A stretch of DNA of 34,006 nt from Vibrio sp. 10N.261.45.E2. Its GTDB lineage: Bacteria > Pseudomonadota > Gammaproteobacteria > Enterobacterales > Vibrionaceae. Below are positions 17,161-32,403 of the stretch, in pieces; positions within the stretch are counted from its first letter, which is position 1, and each line of letters starts with the position of its first letter. The position numbers and the translations under genes were made by a program. The stretch is taken from positions 1,042 through 35,047 of the forward strand of contig NZ_MCZZ01000139.1 of NCBI RefSeq assembly GCF_002875705.1, read 5' to 3'. A model generated the notes under the pieces. That model did not search any database. It saw nothing but the letters and a program-made list of their open reading frames with translations, and was not told the DNA's origin.

Positions 17161-17689
17161 ATTTTCAAAGCACTCAAGTAAATAAGAATGAATATCAGTC
17201 TTTTTTGAAAAAAAATTACATCCCTGCAAAATTCGACCAATTAGTTTACTCAAGGCTTTTTGCGATCAACCTAACAAATATCAATAAACATGCAAAAAAT
17301 CGGCTCTATTTGCCTAATGTTGCACATTTGTTAGGCATTAAATTCAAAATAAAACGAAAAAAATGGTCTACATGGGTCAACTTTCATTGCAATTCGCCCA
17401 GACAAAATTGTAGGATACTTACACATATTGGATATTTTTGAGTATTTACTTACAACGAAAACTTGCTAATAAGTCGGTGATATCTAACTCCCACCTATAT
17501 AAACCACTAGTTTGTGGTTAAAAAAAAACGGATATCACTAAGGATTGTTTTTCTCGCAATACTTTTCCTGCGAGATACGGAAAGGATTCAAACCGCCAGC
17601 ATAGGCAGGTTTAGACCCATAAATATAAAAGGACAAGGCTGACTTTATACAAATAAGTTGCGCCTAGATTTAACTGGAAGGATGTATCT
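17161..17689 (+). promoter_or_regulatory. gltB upstream region with a structured leader (529 bases)
   Basis: Noncoding and AT-rich in its first 300 bases, where the promoters of yhcC and gltB must lie. The last 210 bases could fold. An 8-base pairing GTGATATC/GATATCAC (17477-17484 with 17531-17538) encloses a hairpin AACCAC-TAGTTT-GTGGTT followed by A8. Next is TCTCGCA-N10-TGCGAGA (17552-17575), then AACCGCC/GGCAGGTT with one bulge (17591-17611). No T-run follows any of these hairpins, so none is an ordinary terminator. No leader peptide is evident. I do not recognise a known riboswitch, nor a correctly spaced sigma-54 site. Confidence 0.4.
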
Positions 17690-20600
17690 ATGGTAGATCA
17701 AGAGCAGAACTCACAGGGTCTGTATACTCCTGAATTGGAGCATGACGCTTGTGGTATCGGTTTTGTTGCGCATCTAAAGAATCGCAAATCTCATGATGTA
17801 GTAACTCAAGCACTCGATATGCTTGCACGTATGGAACACCGTGGCGGCCAAGGCTGTGATCCGTGTTCTGGTGATGGTGCAGGTATCCTGCTACAGAAGC
17901 CGCACGAATTCTTACTAGAAGAAGCCGTAAAGCTTGGAATTAAGCTGCCATCTTTTGAAAAATATGGTGTTGGTGTTGTACTTTTCCCTAAAGATGAGCA
18001 CAAACGTGCACAGTGTCGTGACATTCTAGAACGCAATGTACAACGCCTTGAGTTAGAAGTTATCGGTTACCGTGAACTTCCAACTGACAATTCAATGATT
18101 GGTGCTGACCCATTAAGCACTGAACCTCAATTTGAACACGTATTTATTTCTGGCGGCCCTGGTATCACACCAGAAGAGCTTGAGCGTAAGCTGTATGTTC
18201 TACGTAACTACACGGTTCGCGTATGTCTAGAAAGCGTGTCAAATATCGGTGATGACTTCTACATCAACTCTATGTCTTACAAGACATTGGTGTACAAAGG
18301 TCAGCTAACAACTGAACAAGTTCCTCAGTACTTCCTAGACCTGCAAAACCCAACCATGGTGACAGCTCTAGCATTGGTACACTCTCGATTCTCAACCAAT
18401 ACATTCCCACGTTGGCGTCTAGCTCAGCCTTTCCGTTACATCGCGCATAATGGCGAAATCAATACAGTTCGCGGCAACCTGAACTGGATGAAAGCACGTG
18501 AAGCAATCCTAGAATCGGATCTGTTTACACAAGCTGAAATCGACATGCTGCTGCCTATTTGTCAGGAAGGTAGCTCGGATTCATCAAACTTCGATATGGC
18601 GCTTGAGCTACTTGTTCTTTCAGGTCGTACTCTGCCACACGCATTGATGATGATGATCCCGGAAGCATGGCAAGAAAACAAAAACATGGATCCAACTCGT
18701 CGCGCGTTCTACCAGTACCACGCAAACGTTATGGAACCATGGGATGGCCCTGCATCAGTATGTTTCACCGATGGTGTTCAAGTAGGTGCAACACTTGACC
18801 GTAACGGTCTGCGTCCTTCTCGCTACACAGTAACTAAAGACGACTTCCTAGTCATGGCGTCTGAGTCTGGCGTAGTTGAGATTGCACCTGAAAACGTTGA
18901 GTACCGTGGTCGTCTACAACCAGGTCGTATCTTCGTTGCTGACCTTGAGCAAGGCCGTATCATTTCTGATGAAGAAGTGAAAGACAGCATTGCTAAAGCA
19001 CAGCCTTACGAAAAGTGGGTTGAAGAGAACCTTCTGAGCTTGAAAAAGCTACCAGATGCGAGCAATGAATTTAGCCAACCTTCTCCAGAGAAACTACTAC
19101 ACAAACAACAATCGTTTGGTGTGAGCTCTGAAGAAGTAAATGAAATTATTCTACCTCTTGCAAAAACAGGCTACGAGCCACTTTCTGCAATGGGTGCTGA
19201 CTGGCCGCTAGCGATTCTGTCTCACCAATCGCAGCACCTTTCAAACTACTTCAAACAGCTGTTTGCACAAGTAACCAACCCACCAATCGACCCGATTCGT
19301 GAGCGCATGGTTATGTCTCTGAACACTTACCTAGGTAAAGATCAGAACTTACTTGCTGAAACACCTGAGCACTGTCAAAAAGTAGAACTTGAGTCTCCAG
19401 TCCTGTCTAACTCTGAGTTAGAAAAGCTACGTGCAATCGATAACGAGCACCTTCAAGCGAAGACGTTGGATATCGTATTCCAAGCAAATGGCGACCAAGG
19501 TAAGTTAGAGCGCGCACTTAAGCGTATCTGCCAATATGCGGAAGATGCGGTTATTGATGGTTACTCGATCATCCTACTGACAGACCGTGCGGTTAACTCT
19601 AACCACGCTGCTATCCCAGCAATGCTGGCGGTTGGCGCGGTTCACCACCACCTAATCCGTAAAGGTTTACGTGCTAAATGTGACATCGTTGTGGAAACGG
19701 GCGACGCTCGTGAGACACACCACTTTGCAACGCTTATCGGTTACGGTGCGAACGCAGTTAACCCTTACCTAGTGATTGAAACGATTGTTGAACTGCAACG
19801 TACTAAGAAGCTAGATCCAAACGTACACCCTCGTGAGTTGTTCGATAACTACCGTAAAGGTGTTAACGGCGGTCTACTTAAGATCTTCTCTAAGATGGGG
19901 ATCTCTACACTACAGTCTTACCACGGTGCACAAATCTTTGAAGCGCTTGGTATCAGCAAATCTGTGGTTGAAAAATACTTCACAGGTACCGTTTCTCGTA
20001 TCCAAGGCCTAACGATCGACGATATCGCACGTGAAGTGCTTGTTCGTCACCGTGTTGGTTACCCAGCTCGTGAAATCCCAGCTCAAATCCTTGATGTTGG
20101 CGGTGTTTACCAGTGGAAACAACGTGGTGAGAAACACCTATTCAATCCAGAAACGATTTCTCTACTTCAAGAGTCGACGCGTAATAAAGATTACGGTCAA
20201 TTCAAGAAGTACGCAAAAGCAGTCGATGACCAAGGCGACAACGCAGCAACGCTACGTAGCCAACTGGACTTCATCAAGAACCCTGCAGGCTCTATTCCTC
20301 TAGCAGAAGTAGAACCAATCGAGAACATCCTTAAGCGTTTCGCTACTGGCGCAATGAGCTTTGGTTCGATCTCGCATGAGGCTCACTCAACACTCGCTGT
20401 TGCTATGAACCGTATCGGTGCGAAGTCAAACTCTGGTGAGGGTGGTGAAGATCCAGCACGTTTCGAACGTAAAGAAAACGGTGACTGGGAACGTTCAGCT
20501 ATCAAACAGGTGGCTTCTGGTCGCTTTGGTGTAACGTCTTACTACCTATCTAACGCTGATGAGCTGCAAATCAAGATGGCTCAAGGTGCGAAGCCTGGTG

Positions 20601-22237
20601 AAGGTGGTCAGCTACCTGGTGATAAGGTTGATGACTGGATTGGTGCAACGCGTCACTCAACTCCGGGCGTAGGTCTAATCTCACCACCGCCACACCACGA
20701 TATCTACTCAATCGAAGATTTGGCTCAGCTAATCTACGATCTGAAAAACGCAAACCGTAACGGCCGTGTAAACGTGAAGCTAGTATCAGAAGCTGGCGTA
20801 GGTACGATTGCATCGGGTGTAGCTAAAGCGAAAGCTGACGTGGTACTAATCGCAGGTTTTGATGGTGGTACGGGTGCATCTCCGATGTCTTCTATCCGTC
20901 ACACTGGTCTGCCTTGGGAACTGGGTCTAGCAGAAACTCACCAAACACTACTGAAAAACGGTCTACGTAACCGTATCGTTGTTCAGTCAGATGGTCAGAT
21001 GAAAACACCACGTGACCTTGCAGTTGCAACGTTACTTGGCGCTGAAGAATGGGGCGTAGCAACGGCAGCTCTAGTCGTTGAAGGCTGTATCATGATGCGT
21101 AAGTGTCACAAGAATACATGTCCTGTTGGTATCGCAACACAAAACAAGACTCTGCGTGAGCGTTTCGACGGCCGCGTAGAAGACGTAGTGACTTTCTTCC
21201 AATACATGGCTGAAGGCCTACGTGAAGTAATGGCTGAACTTGGCTTCCGCTCTATCGATGAGATGGTGGGTCAATCACACAAACTTAAAGTGCGTGACGA
21301 CATCGGCCACTGGAAGTACAAGAACTTAGATCTAACACCAGTACTGCACATTGAGCAGGCTCGTGAAGAAGATGGTATCTACAACCAGACACAACAAAAC
21401 CATAACCTAGAAGATGTTCTAGACCGTAAGTTGGTTCAAGTTGCGATTCCAGCACTTGAGAAAGGCGAAGCCGTGAATGCGACCTTCCCTATCATCAACA
21501 CGGACCGCTCTGCAGGTACCATGCTGTCGAACGAAATCTCGAAGGTGTACAAAGACCAAGGTTTACCACAACCAATGAACGTTAAGTTCCACGGTAGTGC
21601 TGGCCAATCTTTCGGTGCGTTCCTTGCGAAAGGCGTTAAATTCGAAGTAGAAGGCGACGCGAACGATTACTGGGGTAAAGGTCTGTCTGGCGGTACCTTG
21701 GTACTGTACCCAGACGCGAAATCTTCTATCGTTGCTGAAGATAACATTGTGGTTGGTAACGTATGTTTCTACGGCGCGACCTCAGGTGAATCTTTCATTC
21801 GCGGTATGGCTGGCGAACGTTTCTGTGTTCGTAACTCAGGTGCGAAGGTTGTTGTTGAAGGCGTTGGTGACCACGGTTGTGAATACATGACTGGCGGTGT
21901 TGCGATTATCCTAGGCTCAACAGGTCGTAACTTTGCTGCGGGTATGAGTGGCGGTGTCGCTTATGTTTGGGATAAAGCGGGCGACTTCGAAACCAAGCTA
22001 AACCCAGAACTTGTAGACCTAGATCCAATTGAACAAGAAGATAAAGATCTTCTACTAGATATGCTAACCAAGCACGTTGAATTCACAGGAAGTGAAGTTG
22101 CTCAGTCTTTCCTAGACAACTTTGAAGCAAGTGTTGCATCACTGATTAAAGTTATGCCACGCGACTACAAAGCAGTTATTGAGAAGCGCAAAGCTGAAGC
22201 ACAACAGGCACAAACGGAAGAAGTGGAGGCAGTATAA
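17690..22237 (+). CDS. gltB: Glutamate synthase (NADPH) large subunit, first copy
   Basis: Converts glutamine plus 2-oxoglutarate to two glutamates with GltD. 1515 residues. After a 20-residue propeptide comes the catalytic Cys21 (EHDACGIGF) of the class II glutaminase domain. Then come the central domain, the FMN-binding synthase domain ([40 protein letters not shown]), the 3Fe-4S cysteines in CIMMRKCHKNTCPVG, and the C-terminal beta-helix of G-X-X-G repeats. The N-terminus (GLYTPELEHDACGIGF) resembles the Bacillus/alphaproteobacterial type, unlike the enterobacterial type at 24135. AAGGA is 8 bases before the ATG. The stop overlaps the gltD start by one base. Confidence 0.97.
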   Translation: MVDQEQNSQGLYTPELEHDACGIGFVAHLKNRKSHDVVTQALDMLARMEHRGGQGCDPCSGDGAGILLQKPHEFLLEEAVKLGIKLPSFEKYGVGVVLFPKDEHKRAQCRDILERNVQRLELEVIGYRELPTDNSMIGADPLSTEPQFEHVFISGGPGITPEELERKLYVLRNYTVRVCLESVSNIGDDFYINSMSYKTLVYKGQLTTEQVPQYFLDLQNPTMVTALALVHSRFSTNTFPRWRLAQPFRYIAHNGEINTVRGNLNWMKAREAILESDLFTQAEIDMLLPICQEGSSDSSNFDMALELLVLSGRTLPHALMMMIPEAWQENKNMDPTRRAFYQYHANVMEPWDGPASVCFTDGVQVGATLDRNGLRPSRYTVTKDDFLVMASESGVVEIAPENVEYRGRLQPGRIFVADLEQGRIISDEEVKDSIAKAQPYEKWVEENLLSLKKLPDASNEFSQPSPEKLLHKQQSFGVSSEEVNEIILPLAKTGYEPLSAMGADWPLAILSHQSQHLSNYFKQLFAQVTNPPIDPIRERMVMSLNTYLGKDQNLLAETPEHCQKVELESPVLSNSELEKLRAIDNEHLQAKTLDIVFQANGDQGKLERALKRICQYAEDAVIDGYSIILLTDRAVNSNHAAIPAMLAVGAVHHHLIRKGLRAKCDIVVETGDARETHHFATLIGYGANAVNPYLVIETIVELQRTKKLDPNVHPRELFDNYRKGVNGGLLKIFSKMGISTLQSYHGAQIFEALGISKSVVEKYFTGTVSRIQGLTIDDIAREVLVRHRVGYPAREIPAQILDVGGVYQWKQRGEKHLFNPETISLLQESTRNKDYGQFKKYAKAVDDQGDNAATLRSQLDFIKNPAGSIPLAEVEPIENILKRFATGAMSFGSISHEAHSTLAVAMNRIGAKSNSGEGGEDPARFERKENGDWERSAIKQVASGRFGVTSYYLSNADELQIKMAQGAKPGEGGQLPGDKVDDWIGATRHSTPGVGLISPPPHHDIYSIEDLAQLIYDLKNANRNGRVNVKLVSEAGVGTIASGVAKAKADVVLIAGFDGGTGASPMSSIRHTGLPWELGLAETHQTLLKNGLRNRIVVQSDGQMKTPRDLAVATLLGAEEWGVATAALVVEGCIMMRKCHKNTCPVGIATQNKTLRERFDGRVEDVVTFFQYMAEGLREVMAELGFRSIDEMVGQSHKLKVRDDIGHWKYKNLDLTPVLHIEQAREEDGIYNQTQQNHNLEDVLDRKLVQVAIPALEKGEAVNATFPIINTDRSAGTMLSNEISKVYKDQGLPQPMNVKFHGSAGQSFGAFLAKGVKFEVEGDANDYWGKGLSGGTLVLYPDAKSSIVAEDNIVVGNVCFYGATSGESFIRGMAGERFCVRNSGAKVVVEGVGDHGCEYMTGGVAIILGSTGRNFAAGMSGGVAYVWDKAGDFETKLNPELVDLDPIEQEDKDLLLDMLTKHVEFTGSEVAQSFLDNFEASVASLIKVMPRDYKAVIEKRKAEAQQAQTEEVEAV

Positions 22238-23706
22238 TGGGTAAGCCTACTGGATTTTTAGAGCACGGTCGTGAGCTTCCAAAGAAGCTCGACCCGTCTG
22301 TTCGTATCGAAGACAACAAAGAGTTCGTACTTAACGAAGAGTTTGGTGACAAGATCAATACTCAAGCCTCTCGTTGTATGGACTGTGGCGTACCTTTCTG
22401 TCACAACGGCTGTCCGATTGGTAACATCATCCCTGAATTCAACGATGCTGTGTATCGTGATAGCTGGGAAGAGGCTTGGAACATTCTAAGCTCTACCAAC
22501 AACTTCCCTGAATTTACAGGTCGTGTTTGTCCTGCTCCTTGTGAAAGTGCCTGTGTTCTTGGTATCAACCAAGACCCAATCACTATCTGTAATATTGAGA
22601 AAACGATTGTAGAAACAGCGTACCGTGAAGGGTACGCAAAGCCTAAAACACCACGCTCTCGCACAGGTAAAACAGTAGCAGTTATCGGTTCTGGCCCTGC
22701 AGGCCTAGCCGCAGCTGAACAGCTAAACAGCGCTGGTCACTCTGTGACGGTATTTGAGCGTGACGAGAAAGTTGGCGGCCTACTGCGTTTCGGTATCCCA
22801 GATTTCAAACTGGGTATGGACGTCATTGATCGTAAGATCAACCTAATGGCTGAAGCTGGCGTTGAGTTTAAAGTTAACCAACACATCGGTGTTGATGTTA
22901 ATGCTCAACAGCTGCGCCAAGAGTTTGATGTGGTATTGCTAACGGGTGGTTCTACGGTTCCACGTGACTTACCAATCCCAGGTCGTGAGCTGGAAGGCGT
23001 TCACTTTGCCATGGAATTCCTTGGTCAAAACAACCGCCGTGCGAACGACTTAGACCTTAAGACAGAAGAAATTCACGCGAAAGATAAGCACATTGTGGTT
23101 ATCGGTGGTGGTGATACAGGCTCTGACTGTGTAGGCACATCAAACCGTCATAAGGCAGCAAGTATTACTCAGGTTGAGATCATGCCGATCCCACCAGAGA
23201 AACGCCCTGCCAATATGCCTTGGCCTCAGTACCCAATGATCATGAAAACCACCACTTCTCACGAAGAAGGTTGTGAACGTCACTGGAATATCTTAACCAA
23301 AGAGTTCATCGGTAACGATCAAGGTCAAGTGACGGGTCTACGTATCGCAGACATCGTTTGGCAAGATGCGAAACCCGGTGAGCGTCCAGGTTTTGATGAA
23401 GTAGCCAACTCTGAACGTGTTATTCCTTGTGACATGGCATTCCTGGCAATGGGCTTCTTACACCCAGAACCAACAGGCGTGCTTGCTCAACTAGACATTA
23501 AATTGGACGATCGCGGTAACGTCGCTTCTGAAGGTTTTGCGACGAACCAGAAAGGCGTTTTCGCTGCTGGTGATATGCGTACAGGTCAATCTCTAGTTGT
23601 ACGTTGTATTAATGAAGGTCGTGAATGTGCAATTGCTATTGATGACTTCTTAATGGGTAACTCAAACTTAGAAGCGAAAGCTGATTCACTCATGCTTTCC
23701 GCATAA
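22237..23706 (+). CDS. gltD: Glutamate synthase (NADPH) small subunit, first copy
   Basis: Flavoprotein that takes electrons from NADPH via FAD and two [4Fe-4S] clusters to the large subunit. 489 residues: cluster cysteines in CMDCGVPFCHNGCP and CPAPCESACVLG; FAD-binding [20 protein letters not shown]-binding VVIGGGDTGSDC; C-terminal FAD motif GVFAAGDMRTGQSLVV. The type with MGKPTGFLEHGRELP at the start is the partner of the Bacillus-like large subunit. GGAGG is 7 bases before the ATG, inside the end of gltB, and the two frames overlap by one base, so they are coupled. Confidence 0.97.
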   Translation: MGKPTGFLEHGRELPKKLDPSVRIEDNKEFVLNEEFGDKINTQASRCMDCGVPFCHNGCPIGNIIPEFNDAVYRDSWEEAWNILSSTNNFPEFTGRVCPAPCESACVLGINQDPITICNIEKTIVETAYREGYAKPKTPRSRTGKTVAVIGSGPAGLAAAEQLNSAGHSVTVFERDEKVGGLLRFGIPDFKLGMDVIDRKINLMAEAGVEFKVNQHIGVDVNAQQLRQEFDVVLLTGGSTVPRDLPIPGRELEGVHFAMEFLGQNNRRANDLDLKTEEIHAKDKHIVVIGGGDTGSDCVGTSNRHKAASITQVEIMPIPPEKRPANMPWPQYPMIMKTTTSHEEGCERHWNILTKEFIGNDQGQVTGLRIADIVWQDAKPGERPGFDEVANSERVIPCDMAFLAMGFLHPEPTGVLAQLDIKLDDRGNVASEGFATNQKGVFAAGDMRTGQSLVVRCINEGRECAIAIDDFLMGNSNLEAKADSLMLSA

Positions 23707-23715
23707 TATTTCTCG

Positions 23716-23738
23716 GGCTAACGTCGATGACGTTAGCC
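23716..23738 (+). repeat. Perfect hairpin after gltD (no T-run)
   Basis: The 10-base arms GGCTAACGTC and GACGTTAGCC are separated by GAT. It is followed by TAGAGGAAAAG, not a T-run. It could slow or protect the 3' end of the transcript or be a partner of the terminator downstream, whose stem begins and ends with the same GGCTA/TAGCC. Confidence 0.6.
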
Positions 23739-23775
23739 TAGAGGAAAAGCAACACCCTTCCTAACTTTTATATTT

Positions 23776-23802
23776 GGCTAGCACTCGATGCTAGCCTTTT
23801 TT
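23776..23802 (+). terminator. Rho-independent terminator of the first gltBD operon
   Basis: Stem GGCTAGCA / TGCTAGCC around the loop CTCGA, followed by six T residues. Confidence 0.88.
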
Positions 23803-24134
23803 CTATCTGGCTTCTGGCGTTTTCAAGATCACTCTGTTGTATATGTTAAATCCCGTTAACATTCACCTTATATATCTCATTGATATCCATCGACTATTTT
23901 AGATTATTACGTGGTTAATCGCGTTTGTGCATGATAATTAACCATGAACTTGACCTTAAACACAATTAGCTATACGTTGTAAAGCTGATGAAAATAAAAC
24001 CAATCGTTTTTGTTAACACAACCAATAACGTTTTAACTGGCTAAAGCAAACTATCAGTTTAAAAAAAACAACAAGTACATGAATAGTTAGTCATTTACTG
24101 TCTGGATGACAGAGAAGCAAAAGGGAGAATTGCA
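23803..24134 (+). promoter_or_regulatory. Upstream region of the second gltBD operon, with an inverted repeat
   Basis: 332 noncoding, AT-rich bases. A perfect inverted repeat TGGTTAAT-N17-ATTAACCA (23912-23919 and 23937-23944) has arm centres 25 bases apart, fitting a two-site regulator. A small hairpin CTGTC-TGGAT-GACAG lies about 20 bases before the ribosome binding site. No promoter could be assigned with confidence and no ORF is credible. Confidence 0.4.
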
Positions 24135-30027
<5,893 letters not shown>

Positions 30028-30060
30028 TTAGGTTTCCTTTATTACTCAGTTCGTTACTAT

Positions 30061-30091
30061 AAAAAAGGGATCCAATTATGGATCCTTTTTT
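30061..30091 (+). terminator. Rho-independent terminator of the second gltBD operon
   Basis: Stem GGATCC - AATTAT - GGATCC extended by A6/T6 pairing with one extra G on the left arm, ending in a T-run. Confidence 0.85.
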
Positions 30092-30186
30092 GAATTAGAT
30101 ACGTTTATCACAAGCACAACAAAAATATGTAGAACAATCGCAAAAGAACCAATATCGAGAACCATAATAACGCCATAGGAAATACT

Positions 30187-30615
30187 ATGAAAAAAGCCGC
30201 TCTCCTCTCGCTATCACTTTTAACATTAACCGCTTGCAGCCAAGGAATTACGGACATGAAAGACAGAACTTCATCACCTTGTGGAGACAAACCAAACTGC
30301 GTATCAACACAAGATGACCGTGAACAGCATGCATTGGCCGCGTTTGAATTAACAGATTCAGCAAACCTAGATGCGATCGAGCAGGTTGCACTAACCTTAC
30401 CGGGATCAAAAACCGCGAGCAAAACAGAAGATTACCTGCGTGTCGAATGTACTTCTCGCATCATGCGCTTTGTCGATGACCTAGAGCTTAAAATCACTGA
30501 CGGCAAACTGATCGTGCGTTCTGAATCTCGTACTGGCCATTCTGATTTTGGTGTTAACCGAAAACGTGCTGATCAACTTCGCGCAAGTCTAAAAAACGAA
30601 GGCCTAATTAAATAG
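30187..30615 (+). CDS. DUF1499-family lipoprotein
   Basis: 142 residues. A lipoprotein signal, MKKAALLSLSLLTLTACSQG, has lipobox LTAC and lipidated Cys17 followed by Ser-Gln, so an outer-membrane location is expected. The mature part has the DUF1499 pattern SSPCGDKPNCVST near its start, then LRVECTSRIMRFVDDLEL and a C-terminal RSESRTGHSDFGVNRKRADQLR. The function of this family is unknown. AGGA precedes the ATG by about 8 bases. It stands alone between the gltD terminator and the mtnN promoter. Confidence 0.88.
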   Translation: MKKAALLSLSLLTLTACSQGITDMKDRTSSPCGDKPNCVSTQDDREQHALAAFELTDSANLDAIEQVALTLPGSKTASKTEDYLRVECTSRIMRFVDDLELKITDGKLIVRSESRTGHSDFGVNRKRADQLRASLKNEGLIK

Positions 30616-30652
30616 ATAAAAGAATACACAGATAAATCGCTGCTATTCGGAT

Positions 30653-30701
30653 GAGAAGTGCTTCTGAGCTGTCGCTCGACACTTCTCTTCCATGCTACAA
30701 T
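30653..30701 (+). promoter_or_regulatory. Putative mtnN promoter with an upstream hairpin
   Basis: TGCTACAAT (the -10 hexamer TACAAT at 30696-30701 with the extended TG) lies 42 bases before mtnN. No convincing -35 box is present. Just upstream is a hairpin with arms GAGAAGTG (30653-30660) and CACTTCTC (30680-30687) and a small inner stem GAGC/GCTC. It lacks a T-run, so I do not call it a terminator. Confidence 0.4.
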
Positions 30702-30742
30702 TTCGCTCTACTGTTTAAATATTTTTTATTAAGAGACTACAC

Positions 30743-31438
30743 ATGAAAATCGGCATCATTGGCGCAATGGAGCAAGAAGTTGCGATCCTAAAAGCAGCAA
30801 TTTCAGATATTACTGAAGTTAATAAAGGCGGTTGTACCTTTTTCTCTGGTCAGCTAAATGGTGTTGACGTTGTTCTGCTTCAATCAGGCATTGGTAAAGT
30901 AGCAGCAGCAGTTGGTACGTCTATCCTACTAAGCGAATACCAACCAGATGTCGTTCTAAACACTGGTTCAGCTGGCGGTTTTGATTCAACACTGAACCTT
31001 GGCGATGTGGTTATCTCGACTGAAGTACGTCACCACGATGCAGACGTAACGGCTTTCGGTTACGAAATCGGTCAAATGGCAGGTCAACCTGCAGCATTCA
31101 AAGCTGACGACAAACTGATGCAAGTTGCTGAACAAGCGCTATCTCAAATGGAAGATAAGCACGCTGTTCGTGGCCTAATCTGTACTGGCGACGCATTTGT
31201 TTGCACTGCTGAACGCCAAGAGTTCATCCGCAAGCACTTCCCATCAGTGGTTGCTGTAGAGATGGAAGCTTCTGCGATTGCTCAAGCTTGTCACCAGTTC
31301 CAAGTACCATTCGTTGTTGTGCGTGCAATCTCTGACGTTGCAGACAAAGAATCACCAATGAGCTTCGAAGAGTTCCTGCCACTAGCAGCACAAAGCTCTT
31401 CTGAAATGGTTATCAAGATGGTTGCCCTACTAAAGTAA
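30743..31438 (+). CDS. mtnN: 5'-methylthioadenosine/S-adenosylhomocysteine nucleosidase
   Basis: Cleaves MTA, SAH and 5'-deoxyadenosine. It recycles SAM by-products and, in Vibrio, feeds the LuxS (AI-2) quorum-sensing route. 231 residues, the usual length. Motifs are [10 protein letters not shown] (with the catalytic-base Glu region), [42 protein letters not shown] (ribose-binding Met-Glu) and [10 protein letters not shown] with the catalytic Asp. The gene is the first of a run with cbiB and btuF, 10 bases before cbiB. GAG stands shortly before the ATG. Confidence 0.97.
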   Translation: MKIGIIGAMEQEVAILKAAISDITEVNKGGCTFFSGQLNGVDVVLLQSGIGKVAAAVGTSILLSEYQPDVVLNTGSAGGFDSTLNLGDVVISTEVRHHDADVTAFGYEIGQMAGQPAAFKADDKLMQVAEQALSQMEDKHAVRGLICTGDAFVCTAERQEFIRKHFPSVVAVEMEASAIAQACHQFQVPFVVVRAISDVADKESPMSFEEFLPLAAQSSSEMVIKMVALLK

Positions 31439-31448
31439 GCGACTAGAC

Positions 31449-32402
31449 ATGCAAACACTGTTTGATCAGGTATTTGCAAATGGCGTGCTCCTTGTAATGT
31501 GGGGAGCACTGCTTTTTCATTTGATTCTACCTATCCCTCATGCCGCACACCCCACGACCTTATGGCATAAGTTTGCTGAACTTTTAGCAACTAAGGTCAA
31601 CAACAATCAAAGTTACTCCCAAAGCCTAATCTCTGGCACCTTAGCCTGGGGGTTAATGGTATTCCCAACTCTGATTATTCTCTTGGCTCTGCAACCTCTA
31701 GTTTGGCAGACTCAACTGTTCCAACTGGCTTTATTACTGCTCGCCATTGATTGGCGTAACAATGAAAAGCTAGCTAACCAACTGATCAAAGCTCTTGGCC
31801 GAGAAGATAAAGCCGCCGCTCGTCAGTTACTGGCTCCAATTGTCAATCGTCAGACTGAATCACTTTCATCACTTGGCCTAGGCAAAGCCGCCACAGAAAC
31901 CATCATTATGGGCTACGGCCGCAATATGGTTTGTGTGTTGTTCTGGTATGCCATTGGTGGTGGTATCGCCGCTTTAATGTATCGCCTGATTGTCGAGTTA
32001 GCTCGAGCTTGGTCACCAAGTCGTAAGCAATTCTCACCTTTTGGCTCAACAGCCATCAAAATCGTCGCTATTCTAGAATTCATACCCATGCGCTTATTCG
32101 CCTTGATGATCGTATGCGGTGATAAAGCCACTCACACGTTTAAGATGATGCTTGCTCAAAGTCGCTCATGGCCACTGCCCGGTCCAGCATGGTTAATCAC
32201 GGCCGTTGGCAACAAGCTGGAGCTATCACTCGGTGGCCCTGCTATTTACAACGACACAAAAGCCATACGCGCAAAGTTAGGCGGCAGAATCGCCCCGTCA
32301 GCTCTGCATTTATCTCAGGTTCAGAAGCTGCTGTTTGGTCGCATCGCTATTTGGATATTCTTACAAAGCCTAGCCTTACTATTTATTCACCAAGGGATTT
32401 AG
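31449..32402 (+). CDS. cbiB: CbiB/CobD-family adenosylcobinamide-phosphate synthase (or salvage homologue)
   Basis: A polytopic membrane protein of 317 residues that joins aminopropanol (or its phosphate) to adenosylcobyric acid in B12 synthesis. It shows several hydrophobic helices (for example 57-90 and 173-198) and the conserved loops FIPMRLFALMIVCGD and SRSWPLPGPAWLITAVGNKLELSLGGPAIYN typical of the family. The rest of the cobalamin pathway is not nearby, so a role in cobinamide or precursor salvage beside BtuF is the likely context. Its stop (TAG) is one base before the btuF start codon, and mtnN ends 10 bases upstream, so the genes form one transcription unit. Confidence 0.88.
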   Translation: MQTLFDQVFANGVLLVMWGALLFHLILPIPHAAHPTTLWHKFAELLATKVNNNQSYSQSLISGTLAWGLMVFPTLIILLALQPLVWQTQLFQLALLLLAIDWRNNEKLANQLIKALGREDKAAARQLLAPIVNRQTESLSSLGLGKAATETIIMGYGRNMVCVLFWYAIGGGIAALMYRLIVELARAWSPSRKQFSPFGSTAIKIVAILEFIPMRLFALMIVCGDKATHTFKMMLAQSRSWPLPGPAWLITAVGNKLELSLGGPAIYNDTKAIRAKLGGRIAPSALHLSQVQKLLFGRIAIWIFLQSLALLFIHQGI

Positions 32403-32403
32403 C

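Noticed and set aside
17161..17253. 31-codon N-terminal extension of YhcC
   Set aside because: There is no counterpart in E. coli YhcC, no ribosome site, and it falls in AT-rich noncoding DNA.
17376..17400. Possible sigma-54 promoter of gltB (TGGG...TTGCA)
   Set aside because: The GG and GC elements are 12-13 bases apart, whereas sigma-54 promoters require 10.
17205..17441. Plus-strand ORF of 78 codons upstream of gltB
   Set aside because: No ribosome site; Lys/Asn-rich product typical of AT-rich intergenic DNA; it overlaps the region needed for promoters.
17504..17528. Possible terminator hairpin AACCAC-TAGTTT-GTGGTT before gltB
   Set aside because: It is followed by an A-run on the plus strand and preceded by the T-run on the minus strand, so it cannot act as an intrinsic terminator in either direction.
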